Positions 15,308-24,619 are shown, numbered from the stretch's first letter. The stretch: 64,000 nucleotides of DNA from Pigmentiphaga sp. (GCA_023228945.1 JALOAI010000012.1:1-64000); one strand, 5' to 3'. Made by a program: numbers and translations. Notes: a model not told the origin generated them from the sequence alone.

Positions 15308-16675
15308 ATGACAGACATCGACACTCCCAACCCCCCGTCCAACTTGCGGCGCTCGGTTTCCAACATCATCAAGGGCTCGTCCGGAAACCTGGTCGAGTGG
15401 TACGACGTCTACGTCTACTCGGTTTTTGCCACCTCGTTCGAGCATCACTTCTTCAGCCCGGACGACAAAAACGCCGACATCTACATCTGGGCCATTTTCG
15501 CCCTCACCTTCCTGATGCGGCCGGTGGGCTCCTGGTATTTTGGCCGCTATGCCGACCGCAAGGGGCGCCGCGCCGCGCTGGCGCTATCGGTCACCATCAT
15601 GTCGCTGTGCTCCTTCGTGATCGCCATCACGCCCACGCGTCTTTCCATCGGCGCGGGGGCGGCGGTGATCCTGATCCTGTGCCGGCTGGTCCAGGGCTTT
15701 GCCACCGGCGGCGAGTACGGCACTTCGGCCACCTATCTCAGCGAAGCCGCCGTGCCCAAGCATCGCGGCTTTCTTGCCTCGTTCCATTACGTCACGCTGG
15801 TGGGCGGGCACGTGCTGGCCCAGGCCCTGTTTCTCGCGCTGCTGCTCAGCACGTCGCACGCCGACATCAGTAGCTGGGGCTGGCGCCTGGCCTTCGCCAT
15901 CGGGGGAGTCGGCGCCCTCGTGGTGCTGTGGATGCGCCGCACCATGGACGAATCCATGAGCCAGGAAGCCATCAAGTCGGCCAAGAAAGACAAAGACTCC
16001 GGCTCCATGCTCGAGCTCGTGCGCCACTACTGGAAAGAACTGGCCGCCTGCTTCCTGGTCACCATGGGCGGCACGGTGGCCTTTTACGCCTATTCCGTCA
16101 CCGGTCCCAACATCATCAAGGCGACTTTCGCCCAAAGCAGCCCGATCATGGGTTCGGTCATTACGCTGGTCGCGCTGGTCATCCTGATGCTGCTGCAGCC
16201 CGTGGGAGGCTGGATTTCCGACCGCATCGGCCGGCGCACGCTGCTGGTGTTCTTCGGCGTGGGCGGCACGCTCTTTACGTGGGTGATTTTCACGGTTCTG
16301 CCACAAACCACCAATGCGCTGCTCTCGTTCGCCATTCTCACGGCGGGCTTCATCATCCTCACCGGCTACACCTCGATCAATGCCGTGGTCAAGGCCGAGC
16401 TCTTCCCCACCCACGTGCGCGCATTGGGCGTCGGGTTCGGCTACGCGATCGCCAACTCCGCCTTTGGCGGTACCGCGCCGGTGTTCTATTCGGCGGCCCT
16501 TCACAACAACCAGGTGCCGCTATTCATCGCCTACGTCACCGTGCTGATCGTCGGTTCGCTGCTGGTCTACTGGTTCCTGCTGAGCAACCGCGGGCCCAAC
16601 TGGCTCGATCATCCGGAAGAAATGCGCCGCCGCCAGCAGAGCCCGAGCCATCGCGTGTTTCCGATGGGCGTCTGA
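15308..16675 (+). CDS. MHS-family MFS transporter (alpha-ketoglutarate permease-like)
   Basis: A 455-residue metabolite:H+ symporter with 12 predicted membrane segments. Family features: GNLVEWYDVYVYS in helix 1 and GRYADRKGRRAAL between helices 2 and 3. RLVQGFATGGEYGTSATYL is in helix 4 and ISDRIGRRTLL in the second half. Substrates of this group are dicarboxylates, osmolytes or aromatic acids; the actual one is not readable. ATG 15308 (MTDIDTP) is chosen because the membrane domain starts about 25 residues later; the ribosome site is weak. A beta-keto acid cleavage enzyme follows on the same strand after 209 bp, suggesting its substrate or product is imported here. Confidence 0.85.
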   Translation: MTDIDTPNPPSNLRRSVSNIIKGSSGNLVEWYDVYVYSVFATSFEHHFFSPDDKNADIYIWAIFALTFLMRPVGSWYFGRYADRKGRRAALALSVTIMSLCSFVIAITPTRLSIGAGAAVILILCRLVQGFATGGEYGTSATYLSEAAVPKHRGFLASFHYVTLVGGHVLAQALFLALLLSTSHADISSWGWRLAFAIGGVGALVVLWMRRTMDESMSQEAIKSAKKDKDSGSMLELVRHYWKELAACFLVTMGGTVAFYAYSVTGPNIIKATFAQSSPIMGSVITLVALVILMLLQPVGGWISDRIGRRTLLVFFGVGGTLFTWVIFTVLPQTTNALLSFAILTAGFIILTGYTSINAVVKAELFPTHVRALGVGFGYAIANSAFGGTAPVFYSAALHNNQVPLFIAYVTVLIVGSLLVYWFLLSNRGPNWLDHPEEMRRRQQSPSHRVFPMGV

Positions 16676-16884
16676 GGAGGCAGCCGCTTACCCGCGAAGG
16701 GCCGGTGATGGCGCTGGCCCCTGGCGGCGCCCGGCCAGCATCAGGAGCACGGCACCCGGGTAGAATTGGGCGGAGCGTCGTTTTCCCAAGCAGGCGAGGC
16801 AAGCCGATAGCCTAAAAGGAACCGATCCCAGGCCCACCGCGCCCGGGAAAGCCGCGCCGTCCATCCATTATCCTCGGGGGCGAT

Positions 16885-17736
16885 ATGAGCAATCCTTGTA
16901 TTATTTGCGTGGCGATCACGGGATCGCTACCCGGCAAAAGCGACAACCCGGCGGTTCCCGTCACGGTTTCCGAGCAGGTCGAGAGCACCCACGAAGCCTT
17001 CGAGGCCGGCGCCACGATCGTCCATGCCCACGTCCGCCAGGACGACGGACGGCCCACTTCCGATCCCGATCGTTTCGCGCAGCTTCTGGAAGGCGTCAGA
17101 AAGCACTGTCCGGGCATGATCGTCCAGCTCTCCACCGGTGGCCGCTCCGGCGCTGGCCGTGAGCGCGGCGGCATGCTGCCGCTCGCCCCGGATATGGCGT
17201 CGCTGGCGGTCGGGTCCAACAATTTCCCCACGCGGGTTTATGAGAACTCGCCAGAACTCGTAGATTGGCTGGCGGCGGAAATGATCCGATATCGCATCAA
17301 GCCCGAGGTCGAGGCCTTCGACCTCAGCCATATTCACAAGGCCAAGGAAATGTGGGCCCGCGGCCAGATCCAGGGCCGGCCTTACGTACAGTTTGTCATG
17401 GGCGTGAAGAACGCCATGCCCGTCGACCGCGACGTTTTTGATTATTACGTGCGCACCGTGCAACGCTTTTTCGGCCTGGATGCGCCTTGGTGCGCGGCGG
17501 GCATCGGCCCAAACCAGATCGTGCTCAACGAATGGGCGGTGTCGGCGGGAGGGCATGCGCGCACGGGCCTTGAAGACAACATCCGACTAGACCGCGAGAA
17601 CCTCGCGCCCTCAAACGCCGCCCTGGTACGCCGGGTGGTGGAGCTTTGCGATCGCTACGAGCGCCCGGTGGCAAGCTGGCAGCAGGCGCGGGCGATTCTG
17701 AATCTTCCGCAGAAAGCCGAAGCGCCGGCGGCCTGA
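16885..17736 (+). CDS. Beta-keto acid cleavage enzyme (BKACE, DUF849)
   Basis: A 283-residue TIM-barrel enzyme of the BKACE family. Members cleave a beta-keto acid with acetyl-CoA to acetoacetate plus an acyl-CoA. The metal site is visible as His47 and His49 in IVHAHVRQDDG, and the conserved C-terminal motif GGHARTGLEDN carries the Arg and Glu of the active site. Length is normal. The exact substrate of BKACE members varies widely and is not predictable here. It follows the MHS transporter and converges on a methyltransferase across a hairpin at 17755-17778. Confidence 0.88.
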   Translation: MSNPCIICVAITGSLPGKSDNPAVPVTVSEQVESTHEAFEAGATIVHAHVRQDDGRPTSDPDRFAQLLEGVRKHCPGMIVQLSTGGRSGAGRERGGMLPLAPDMASLAVGSNNFPTRVYENSPELVDWLAAEMIRYRIKPEVEAFDLSHIHKAKEMWARGQIQGRPYVQFVMGVKNAMPVDRDVFDYYVRTVQRFFGLDAPWCAAGIGPNQIVLNEWAVSAGGHARTGLEDNIRLDRENLAPSNAALVRRVVELCDRYERPVASWQQARAILNLPQKAEAPAA

Positions 17737-17754
17737 TCCCTCGGCGGGGGATCA

Positions 17755-17778
17755 CCAGGCGGGCGCGACACCGCCTGG
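17755..17778. terminator. Hairpin between convergent BKACE and methyltransferase genes
   Basis: Perfect 8-bp stem CCAGGCGG/CCGCCTGG with an 8-nt loop, midway in the 43-bp gap between two convergent stop codons. No T-run follows, so it would act as a bidirectional block or mRNA 3'-end stabiliser. Confidence 0.5.
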
Positions 17779-17779
17779 C

Positions 17780-18523
17780 CTAATCCCGGCGGTACTGCAG
17801 GCAACGCCCCTTGTAAGGCAGCTCCTCCCCATCCGGAGTCAGGATGGGGCGATCCCGCAAGCAGACTTGCCGCACCAGGCTGAAGCCGTGGCGGGCGATT
17901 TCCTTGGTAAACCGATTGCGGTGGCCTCGATCGGGATCCACGATCCAGACCTCCGCCTGCGGCTTTGCACGCTGGTTGACCAGATCCGCCAGCAGGGCCG
18001 GCGTGCTGCGCTCATAGAGCAGATCGCTGCCGACGATCAGGTCGTAGCGCTGGCGCGCGGGAGTGAGCCCCAGCGCATTCAGCAGTTCGGCGCCAGGCGC
18101 GTCTCCCCACTGGGCATGCACATACGACAAGCCGGAGAGCCCGTTCAAGGCCTGGTTGACTTTCAGGAAGCGGGGCGCCAGCGGATGGCAGTCGCTGGCA
18201 TCGATGCGCGCACCACGCCGGTGCAGGGTCAGGCTTGCCAAGCCCAATCCGCATCCCAGTTCGAGGATGCGCTCTTGTGGGCAAACCGGCCGCTTCTTCA
18301 GCTTGCGCGCCAGTTGGATGCTGGAAGGCCAGACCAGGCCGAACAGGGGCCAGACGGCTGGGCCTATGCCCAGCGACTCGGCGTGCCCGTGCGGATCGGC
18401 GTACTGCATATGATCGGCCAGGCCGCGAATGCGCAGGGATTCCGTCTCGGAAATGCGGATGTCCTGTAGACGGGTTTTGAGCGTGCGATAAGAGGTGATG
18501 GAAGCAGTTCCGATATTTGACAT
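17780..18523 (-). CDS. SAM-dependent methyltransferase (Methyltransf_16-like)
   Basis: A 247-residue class I methyltransferase. Motif I is ILELGCGLGLASL, post-I is ARIDASDCHPLA, and motif IV is YDLIVGSDLLYE. The order and the LELGCG...SDLLYE pairing resemble the protein-lysine methyltransferase group (METTL21-like, Methyltransf_16), so a protein target is possible. ATG at 18523 (MSNIGTAS) is used; a TTG 36 bp upstream is in frame but has no better ribosome site. Confidence 0.75.
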   Translation of the reverse strand: MSNIGTASITSYRTLKTRLQDIRISETESLRIRGLADHMQYADPHGHAESLGIGPAVWPLFGLVWPSSIQLARKLKKRPVCPQERILELGCGLGLASLTLHRRGARIDASDCHPLAPRFLKVNQALNGLSGLSYVHAQWGDAPGAELLNALGLTPARQRYDLIVGSDLLYERSTPALLADLVNQRAKPQAEVWIVDPDRGHRNRFTKEIARHGFSLVRQVCLRDRPILTPDGEELPYKGRCLQYRRD

Positions 18524-18681
18524 ATCGTGATGATCGGCCAAATAAGGAAAAAAGGCCAATTTGAGCGTATTTAACGAACTTTGACTGCAAAATCGCAGCC
18601 ATTAAGCAGCAACCACCGCTCTCCGGCCTTTCCTCCGCCCTCACGCCTGAAGCCATGGCTTCGGCTGCAGTACCGAACGAT

Positions 18682-19218
18682 CTACTCGTCGGCGTCACCG
18701 ATACCCGGAAACAGGACGTCGGTGTAGCCAAAACTCGTGAGGTCGCGCATGCGCATCGGATAGAGCTTGCCCACCAGATGGTCGCATTCGTGCTGCACGA
18801 CGCGAGCATGGAAGCCTTCGGCCATGCGATCGATCGGCTTGCCGTGCACATCGAATCCCTGGTAGCGAATGTGCTTCCAACGCGGCACGAGCCCGCGCAG
18901 CCCGGGCACCGACAGACAGCCTTCCCAATCCTCTTCCTCTTCGCTTCCCAAGGGGAGGATCACAGGGTTGAGCAATACCGTGGGCGGCACGAGGGGGCGA
19001 TCGGGGTAGCGCGGATTCTGCTCGTGCGAGCCGAAGATGACCAATTGCAGATTCACGCCGATCTGCGGCGCGGCCAGGCCGGCGCCGTTGGCGGCCCGCA
19101 TGGTATCTCGCAGGTCGGACACCAGTTGATGCAGTTCGTCGGTATCGAACGTCGTCACGGGTTCGGCCACACGCAGCAAACGGGGGTCGCCCATTTTCAG
19201 GATGGTATGTACGGTCAT
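18682..19218 (-). CDS. def: Peptide deformylase
   Basis: A 178-residue Fe(II)/Zn metalloenzyme that removes the formyl group from nascent proteins. All three motifs are present: GAGLAAPQIG, EGCLSVPG (metal Cys) and QHECDHL (metal His pair and catalytic Glu). The C-terminal extension (FGYTDVLFPG) and the absence of fmt next to it suggest this is a second deformylase rather than the fmt-linked housekeeping copy. It appears to be a single-gene unit. Confidence 0.93.
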   Translation of the reverse strand: MTVHTILKMGDPRLLRVAEPVTTFDTDELHQLVSDLRDTMRAANGAGLAAPQIGVNLQLVIFGSHEQNPRYPDRPLVPPTVLLNPVILPLGSEEEEDWEGCLSVPGLRGLVPRWKHIRYQGFDVHGKPIDRMAEGFHARVVQHECDHLVGKLYPMRMRDLTSFGYTDVLFPGIGDADE

Positions 19219-19390
19219 GGATCGGCAAGCCCCTTCGGACGGCAGGATGAGTCACAGCAGCCAGTATGCCGCAGCTTTCGCGCCGATATGGCGAAAGCTT
19301 CTTTGCGGCGACCAAGGCAACTACCCGGGTTTGTTCAGTGCCGGACACGGGCCGCACGGGACACTGGACAAAGTTTCAGGAACAGCGCAC

Positions 19391-19411
19391 AATGTTTATA
19401 TCATAAACATT
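19391..19411. promoter_or_regulatory. Palindromic operator for the TetR regulator
   Basis: Perfect inverted repeat with 9-bp arms AATGTTTAT and ATAAACATT separated by ATC, 17 bp upstream of the doxX-like start. AT-rich in a GC-rich setting. Its position fits autoregulation by the TetR protein encoded at the end of this operon. Confidence 0.7.
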
Positions 19412-19427
19412 GATTGCGGGGCCCGTC

Positions 19428-19940
19428 ATGGCCTTCCTCTTGTTGCTGGGCGTCCTGACGGGCGCCGGCTGGTTTCTGGCCCGGATAACCGGCCATCGCT
19501 GCTCCTGGCGCGTTGCCATGCGGGTGGGCGCCGGCCTGGCGTTCCTCTGGACCGGCACCGACCATTTCCTCAATGATGAGCTGCGTTACCTGCCCATGAT
19601 GCCGGCCTTTTTTGGCGCCTGATCGCTGCCGCTGGTGTGGTTCACCGGCGCAGCCGAAATACTGGGAGGGATCGCCCTGGTCACGCCCGGGACGGTATGG
19701 CAGCGGCTGGGCATGCCTCGCCTGCATCAGGTAGCGGGCGTGGCCCTCGTCATCCTGCTGCTCGCCATGGTCACGGCCAACATCAACATGGCCTTGCAGG
19801 GCAGTGCGGTCGCCGGCCTCGAAGCGCTGCCCGCCTGGTACGGCTGGATCCGGCCTCTGCTGCAGCCCCTGATCATGCTCTGGGTGCTGTACGCCACCGA
19901 AGTGGCGTGGCGTGAAATGCGGATTCCGCAGCATGTCTGA
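19428..19940 (+). pseudogene. DoxX-like membrane protein interrupted by an in-frame stop
   Basis: One continuous frame of 170 codons for a four-helix DoxX-like inner-membrane protein, except for a TGA at 19620-19622 (codon 65). Before it the chain reads WTGTDHFLN...MMPAFFGA, and after it SLPLVWFTGAAEILGG, which matches family spacing with the stop at a single position. A tryptophan codon (TGG) mutated to TGA would explain it. No frameshift is needed. The 3' end overlaps the TetR start by 8 bp. Either the gene is broken, the base is a sequencing error, or the stop is suppressed; there are no signs of a selenocysteine element. The ancestral function is unknown, often linked to redox stress. Confidence 0.75.
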
Positions 19941-20568
19941 ACGCAGGCCGCGCCGCCGCTACCACCACGGCGACCTGCGCCGGGCCCTGCTCGAATCCGC
20001 CACGGCCTGGGTCGTCGAGCGCGGCGCCGACACCTTCAGCCTGCGCGAGATCAGCCAGGGGCTGGGCGTCAGTCCCATGGCGGCCTACCGCCACTTCCCG
20101 CACCGCGACAGCCTGTTGGCGGCCGTCGCGCAGCAGGGCTTCGAATCCCTGGAGGCGGCCCTGAGCGCTGCGGTCTCCGGCCACGAGACGCCCCCCGAGC
20201 AGCTCCTGGCCGCCGGCCACGCCTACGTTACCTTCGGTCGCCGGCAACCGCGCTTGCTGCATCTGATGTTCGGCATCCCCCTGCCCCCTTGGACACAGAA
20301 CGATGCGCCCGCCGACGAAGGCGCGGCGGCTTTGGCGCGGGCGGCTGGCGCCGCCTACCGCCGGTTGGAAGACGTCATCCAGGCAGGCATGCGTGCGGGC
20401 TGCTTCCGGAGCGAAGCGCCCCGCGCGTTGGTCGTGGGCGCCTGGGCCGTGGTGCATGGCCTGGCAATGCTGGGCGATGCGGGACGAATGACCGGCGGTA
20501 TGTCGACAGAGGATGTCGAACAAGTGCTGCGTTATTGGATCTCGGGGATTACGGCGGTAGCGCCGTGA
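19933..20568 (+). CDS. TetR-family transcriptional regulator
   Basis: A 211-residue repressor. The N-terminal HTH is YHHGDLRRALL...LREISQGLGVSPMAAYRHF, the group with a WHG-type C-terminal ligand domain. ATG 19933 lies inside the last codons of the doxX-like gene, so the pair is co-transcribed and coupled. The AT-rich palindrome at 19391-19411 upstream of the operon is the likely binding site. The ligand is unknown. Confidence 0.88.
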   Translation: MSERRPRRRYHHGDLRRALLESATAWVVERGADTFSLREISQGLGVSPMAAYRHFPHRDSLLAAVAQQGFESLEAALSAAVSGHETPPEQLLAAGHAYVTFGRRQPRLLHLMFGIPLPPWTQNDAPADEGAAALARAAGAAYRRLEDVIQAGMRAGCFRSEAPRALVVGAWAVVHGLAMLGDAGRMTGGMSTEDVEQVLRYWISGITAVAP

Positions 20569-20573
20569 TTGCC

Positions 20574-21623
20574 TCAACCCTCTGCTTCGCAGGCCACCAC
20601 CACGCAATTGCGTCCTGCCCGCTTGGCACGATACATCGCGGCATCGGCTGCCTGTAGCAAGGCATCGGCCGTGGCGCACTCGGGGCCGCGCTCCGCCACC
20701 CCCACCGATACCGTGACGGCCAGCAACTGGTTTCCGGATTCGACGGTCAGGCCCCGCACGGCGTGGAGCAGGCGGTCGGCAGCTTGCAGCGCATCCGGCA
20801 GCGAGGTGGCGGGTAACAGGAAGGCGAACTCTTCGCCGCCTATCCTGGCCAGGATGTCGCTCTCCCGGACCTCGGTGGCCAACGCACCGGCCACGGCCAC
20901 CAGAACGGCATCGCCGGCCGCATGGCCGTAGCGATCATTGATCGCCTTGAAGTCGTCGACGTCGATGAAAAGTGCACACAAGGGCGTCTTCTGCGGAACG
21001 TGGGCCAGGAATGCCAGGAGCCTTTCCTGAAACGCCCGCCGATTGAGCAAACCGGTGAGGGAGTCTCGTTCGGCGACCACGGCCAACGTGGCGTTCTGCC
21101 CGGCGAGCAGCGCCAGCGCCCGGGCCGCCTGCTGGTTGAAGGCATGAAAGAACACACCTGTGATGATCAGAGTGATGACGAAGGTACTGGCCGGCAACGG
21201 CAACAAGTCGTACTGGCCGCCCGCCACCGCCACCCAGAAGATAATGCACGCCAGGGCGACCCCGGCCCAGGCCACCCAGACGTTCAACACCAGGAAAACG
21301 GCTCCGACCACGGGGAAGAACAAAAGAGCCCGCAGAGGATCATCCGGTCCTGCGAACTGAGTCCACGACGCATGGCTGAACGCCAACAGGCAATAACACG
21401 CACCCAGCGGCGGAAAGGCCTGGGGCCAGGCCCAAAGGCCCAACCAGATCGCGAGGCTGATCACGATGAAGGCCACGTGAGGCCGCTCCGGAATGGAATC
21501 GAAGCCCGGGGCGCCGAGATGCGCGACGATCGAGATTCCCAGGGCCCAGACCAACCCGACCACGATCACGACCATCAGGAAACGGCGGCGAATCCCGGAC
21601 AGAGACTCGGCAAGGCTCTGCAT
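20574..21623 (-). CDS. Membrane diguanylate cyclase (GGDEF)
   Basis: A 349-residue protein that makes cyclic di-GMP. Residues 1-165 hold about six membrane helices with no recognised sensor domain. The GGDEF domain starts at DSLTGLLNRRAF. The active-site motif is GGEEF, an accepted active variant, and RESD five residues before it is an intact inhibitory I-site, so product feedback is expected. ATG 21623 gives a first helix close to the N-terminus. It is convergent with the tetR gene with only 5 bp between stops. Confidence 0.88.
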   Translation of the reverse strand: MQSLAESLSGIRRRFLMVVIVVGLVWALGISIVAHLGAPGFDSIPERPHVAFIVISLAIWLGLWAWPQAFPPLGACYCLLAFSHASWTQFAGPDDPLRALLFFPVVGAVFLVLNVWVAWAGVALACIIFWVAVAGGQYDLLPLPASTFVITLIITGVFFHAFNQQAARALALLAGQNATLAVVAERDSLTGLLNRRAFQERLLAFLAHVPQKTPLCALFIDVDDFKAINDRYGHAAGDAVLVAVAGALATEVRESDILARIGGEEFAFLLPATSLPDALQAADRLLHAVRGLTVESGNQLLAVTVSVGVAERGPECATADALLQAADAAMYRAKRAGRNCVVVACEAEG

Positions 21624-21749
21624 ACCACCACCCGATGCGCTGTGGCGGCTGCGCTGGATCACGGCCTGGCCTCCGCCGGCTTTGGTGGCGGCAACCGAGG
21701 ACGGTGATGCATGAAGGAATCCGCAGGAGGCTGGCGCGCCGTGTGCCAC

Positions 21750-22988
21750 TCAGCGGCGCGCGGGCCGCACATGTTCTCGCCGGAATCCCTGGCCCAGGAT
21801 CCGGGCGGGCAGCGAGCGTATGAGAGAAGACTTTAGCAGCAGCCGCGCCAGGCGGGGTAATTCCACCGGCTTATCGTAGGCTTGGCTGGCGAGCGCCGGG
21901 GCGATGACCCGGCGCTGGACCAGCACCTGAAGCGCCTGGATGATCCTGGTGGGCAGCAAACGCCGCTGTTGCACGGCGGCCAGTACGGACTCGTCGGGGC
22001 GCCCCTGGGCCAGCAGGGCCGGCGCCAGGATATTGCCCGCGGCCACGGCGTCCTGGATGGCGAGGTTGATGCCCACGCCGCCGATGGGCGACATGGCATG
22101 CGCGGCATCGCCGATCAGGAGCAGGCCGGGACGGTGCCATTGCCGCAGGCGATCCACCCGTACCTCCAGCAGCTTGACGTCGTCCCACGAGCCGATCTGA
22201 TCTACCCGGTTGGCCAGAAAGCCCACTTTACGGGCCACCCTGTCGCGGAACTCCTGGATCGGCCGCGCCCGCCACCGATCAGCTTCGCCCTTGGCGATGA
22301 TGCTGGCAACCTGCCAATACTCATTGCGGTTGAGCAGGACAAAGAAGTTGCCATAACCCGGCACGCCGTAGGTGCCTTCCGGATCGGTGGGCAGCCGCGG
22401 CAGCCGGAACCAGAGAACGTCCATGGGCGCGCCAAGGTTTTGCGGCTGCAGGCCGGCGGCCGCGCGCAGCACCGAATGCCGGCCATCGCAGCCCACGACG
22501 AGATCGGCGTTGAACTGGATCGGGCCCTCCGGGCTGCGGGCCACGACACCGGTGACCCTGCCGCGAGCGTCATGAACGAGCGTCTCCGCCTCGTGGCGCA
22601 TGCACAGCTGGAAGCCCTCATGGCGCTGCGCCTCGGTGGCCAGCAGATTGAGCAGATCCCATTGCGGCACCAGAGCCATATAGGGAAACGGCCGCAAGCG
22701 GCGAAAATCGCCCAGGGCATGTATGCCATCGGCAAACATGCCATCCAATTGTTCCACACGGTGCTGGGGCAAGGCGTCGAACCTTTTTTTCAGCCCCAGC
22801 TCCGCCAATATTTCCAGCGTCGAGGGGTGCACGGTATCACCGCGAAAATCCCGGAGGAAGTCGCCATGTTTTTCGAGCACGGTGGCGGCAACGCCGGCGC
22901 GCGCCAGCAGTAAACCCAACATCATGCCCGCAGGCCCGCCGCCGACGACGACGCAGCGTGTTGCTCGAGTTTGTATGGCGTTTTCCAT
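21750..22988 (-). CDS. FAD-dependent monooxygenase (PHBH/UbiH fold)
   Basis: A 412-residue flavoprotein hydroxylase. The dinucleotide motif is VVVGGGPAGMM at residue 12 onwards, the DG motif is VVGCDGRHS, and the second FAD motif is LLIGDAAHAMSP. It has the arrangement of p-hydroxybenzoate-type aromatic hydroxylases without a C-terminal thioredoxin-like domain. It starts 31 bp after the LysR gene on the same strand, so both are probably one transcript. Aromatic hydroxylation is the likely role; the substrate is unknown. Confidence 0.85.
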   Translation of the reverse strand: MENAIQTRATRCVVVGGGPAGMMLGLLLARAGVAATVLEKHGDFLRDFRGDTVHPSTLEILAELGLKKRFDALPQHRVEQLDGMFADGIHALGDFRRLRPFPYMALVPQWDLLNLLATEAQRHEGFQLCMRHEAETLVHDARGRVTGVVARSPEGPIQFNADLVVGCDGRHSVLRAAAGLQPQNLGAPMDVLWFRLPRLPTDPEGTYGVPGYGNFFVLLNRNEYWQVASIIAKGEADRWRARPIQEFRDRVARKVGFLANRVDQIGSWDDVKLLEVRVDRLRQWHRPGLLLIGDAAHAMSPIGGVGINLAIQDAVAAGNILAPALLAQGRPDESVLAAVQQRRLLPTRIIQALQVLVQRRVIAPALASQAYDKPVELPRLARLLLKSSLIRSLPARILGQGFRREHVRPARR

Positions 22989-23019
22989 GGGTGGATTCTG
23001 CGCGCGGTACCGGACAGCG

Positions 23020-23961
23020 TCAAGAAAAAGCTTCCGGCTCAAGGTGTTGGCGGCTGATTCCCAAGTGCGGCAAGGCGCGGATCCGCGGCCCGATGAAATC
23101 CAGGAAGCTCTGCGCCGCCGGCGATAAAGAACGCCCCTTGCGCGTAAACACGTCGAAGCTGCGCCGCACTTCGGGGCTTGCGAGGGGGATCAGTTTCAGG
23201 CCATACCCTTCGACCAGGGATGCCGCATAGGGAATGCACAGCCCCACGCCCAAGCCGGCCCTGACCATGGACAAAACGGTGCCCATATAGGCCACTTCCG
23301 CGGCTGGCGCAAAGCCCGTTTTCATGTCCGCCGCGCGCAGATCGCGAGCCAGCCTTTCGGTGAACTGGCCGTGCAGGGCAATGATCGGAAACCGCATCAA
23401 ATCGGTCCAGCGCAGTTGCCGGCGCTTTGCAAACGGATGGTCGGGGAGGCACACGGCCATGAATGGCCCATCGAACAACGGCGTGGAAGTGATGTCGGAG
23501 TTCGGCAGCCGCTCGGGCCCGATGCCGAGTTCGGCCTCGCCGGCGAACACCCGGGCCATCACCGCGTCGGTCGGTGCATCCATCAGCTTCACCTGTATCG
23601 ACGGATACTCCCGCTGGAACGCGGCCATGAGCTCGGGCACCAGCGTGGAGGCCAATAACTGCGTGGTCGCTACCCGGACGACCCCGGTGTTCAACGCTCG
23701 CTGATCGTTGACGCGGCGCAGCACCATATCGAGATCATGCAGCACGGTATCGAGCTGCGAGTGCAGGCTTTCGCCGATCGGCGTGAGGTATACGCGCCGC
23801 GTGCTGCGATCGACGAGCCGAACCTCCAGGGTTTGCTCCAGTTCCTTGATCAAACCGCTGAGTGCCGACTGGGTGATGTACAAGGCCTCGGCGGCGAGCG
23901 TGAAGCTGCCGGTACGGGCAAGCGCCATGAACGCGCGCAACTGACGCAATGTCACATTCAT
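23020..23961 (-). CDS. LysR-family transcriptional regulator
   Basis: A 313-residue LysR protein. The N-terminal winged HTH is TLRQLRAFMALARTGSFTLA with TQSALSGLIKELE, and the effector domain runs from about residue 90. ATG 23961 has AAGGTAA upstream. It is divergent from the VOC dioxygenase at 24080 (118-bp shared promoter region) and is followed by the FAD monooxygenase. The layout indicates that it controls both as one small aromatic or ring-cleavage pathway. The inducer is unknown. Confidence 0.9.
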   Translation of the reverse strand: MNVTLRQLRAFMALARTGSFTLAAEALYITQSALSGLIKELEQTLEVRLVDRSTRRVYLTPIGESLHSQLDTVLHDLDMVLRRVNDQRALNTGVVRVATTQLLASTLVPELMAAFQREYPSIQVKLMDAPTDAVMARVFAGEAELGIGPERLPNSDITSTPLFDGPFMAVCLPDHPFAKRRQLRWTDLMRFPIIALHGQFTERLARDLRAADMKTGFAPAAEVAYMGTVLSMVRAGLGVGLCIPYAASLVEGYGLKLIPLASPEVRRSFDVFTRKGRSLSPAAQSFLDFIGPRIRALPHLGISRQHLEPEAFS

Positions 23962-24079
23962 CGGATTACCTTCTAAATGCATCATAAAAAACGGTTTGAA
24001 TGATAGATCAACTTGCGCGATAGTGTGGGCGTGCGGCTTGAATCAGCCGAGGCGGCAAACAAACCCTTTGGAGGCATCC

Positions 24080-24619
24080 ATGAAAATCGATCGTATCCAC
24101 CACGTTGCATACCGCTGCAAAGACGCCAAGGAAACCGTGCTTTGGTACCAGAAAATGCTGAACATGGACTTCGTGCTGGCCATTGCCGAGGACCAGGTGC
24201 CGTCGACCAAAGAGCCCGATCCCTATATGCACATTTTCCTCGATGCCGGCAATGGCAACGTCCTGGCGTTCTTCGAGATCCCGACCTACCCCGAGATGAG
24301 CCGGGATCCGAGTACTCCCGATTGGGTCCAGCACCTCGCGTTCCGCGTGAAAGACCGCGAAACCTTGATGAAGTATCGCGCCCACCTGGAAGCCAATGGC
24401 GTCGAAGTGCTTGGCGTGACCGACCACGGCGCGTTCCACTCCATCTATTTCTTCGATCCCAATGGCCACCGGCTCGAGCTGGCGTGTCCGGATCCCGCGG
24501 AAGAAGAAATGATCCGCCGGCTCGATGCCGTGAAATGGGATATGCTGGAAGAATGGTCGAAAACCAAGCGCGCCCCCAAGCACGGTGCCTTCCTGCACGC
24601 CCGGGAATTTGCCCAATAA
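24080..24619 (+). CDS. VOC-superfamily ring-cleavage dioxygenase/glyoxalase-like protein
   Basis: A 179-residue VOC protein. Metal ligands fit His8 in RIHHVAYRC, His in VQHLAFRV and Glu in HRLELACP, the 2-His-1-Glu set of extradiol dioxygenases. The motif SIYFFDPNGH precedes the last ligand. ATG 24080 follows GGAGG. It is divergent from LysR. Together with the flavin hydroxylase behind LysR this suggests hydroxylation followed by ring cleavage, which is an inference from context. A strong terminator follows. Confidence 0.8.
   Translation: MKIDRIHHVAYRCKDAKETVLWYQKMLNMDFVLAIAEDQVPSTKEPDPYMHIFLDAGNGNVLAFFEIPTYPEMSRDPSTPDWVQHLAFRVKDRETLMKYRAHLEANGVEVLGVTDHGAFHSIYFFDPNGHRLELACPDPAEEEMIRRLDAVKWDMLEEWSKTKRAPKHGAFLHAREFAQ

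Noticed and set aside
19620..19622. Selenocysteine codon in the doxX-like gene
   Set aside because: No selB/selC context and no clear SECIS-like stem right after the TGA. The family position looks like tryptophan.
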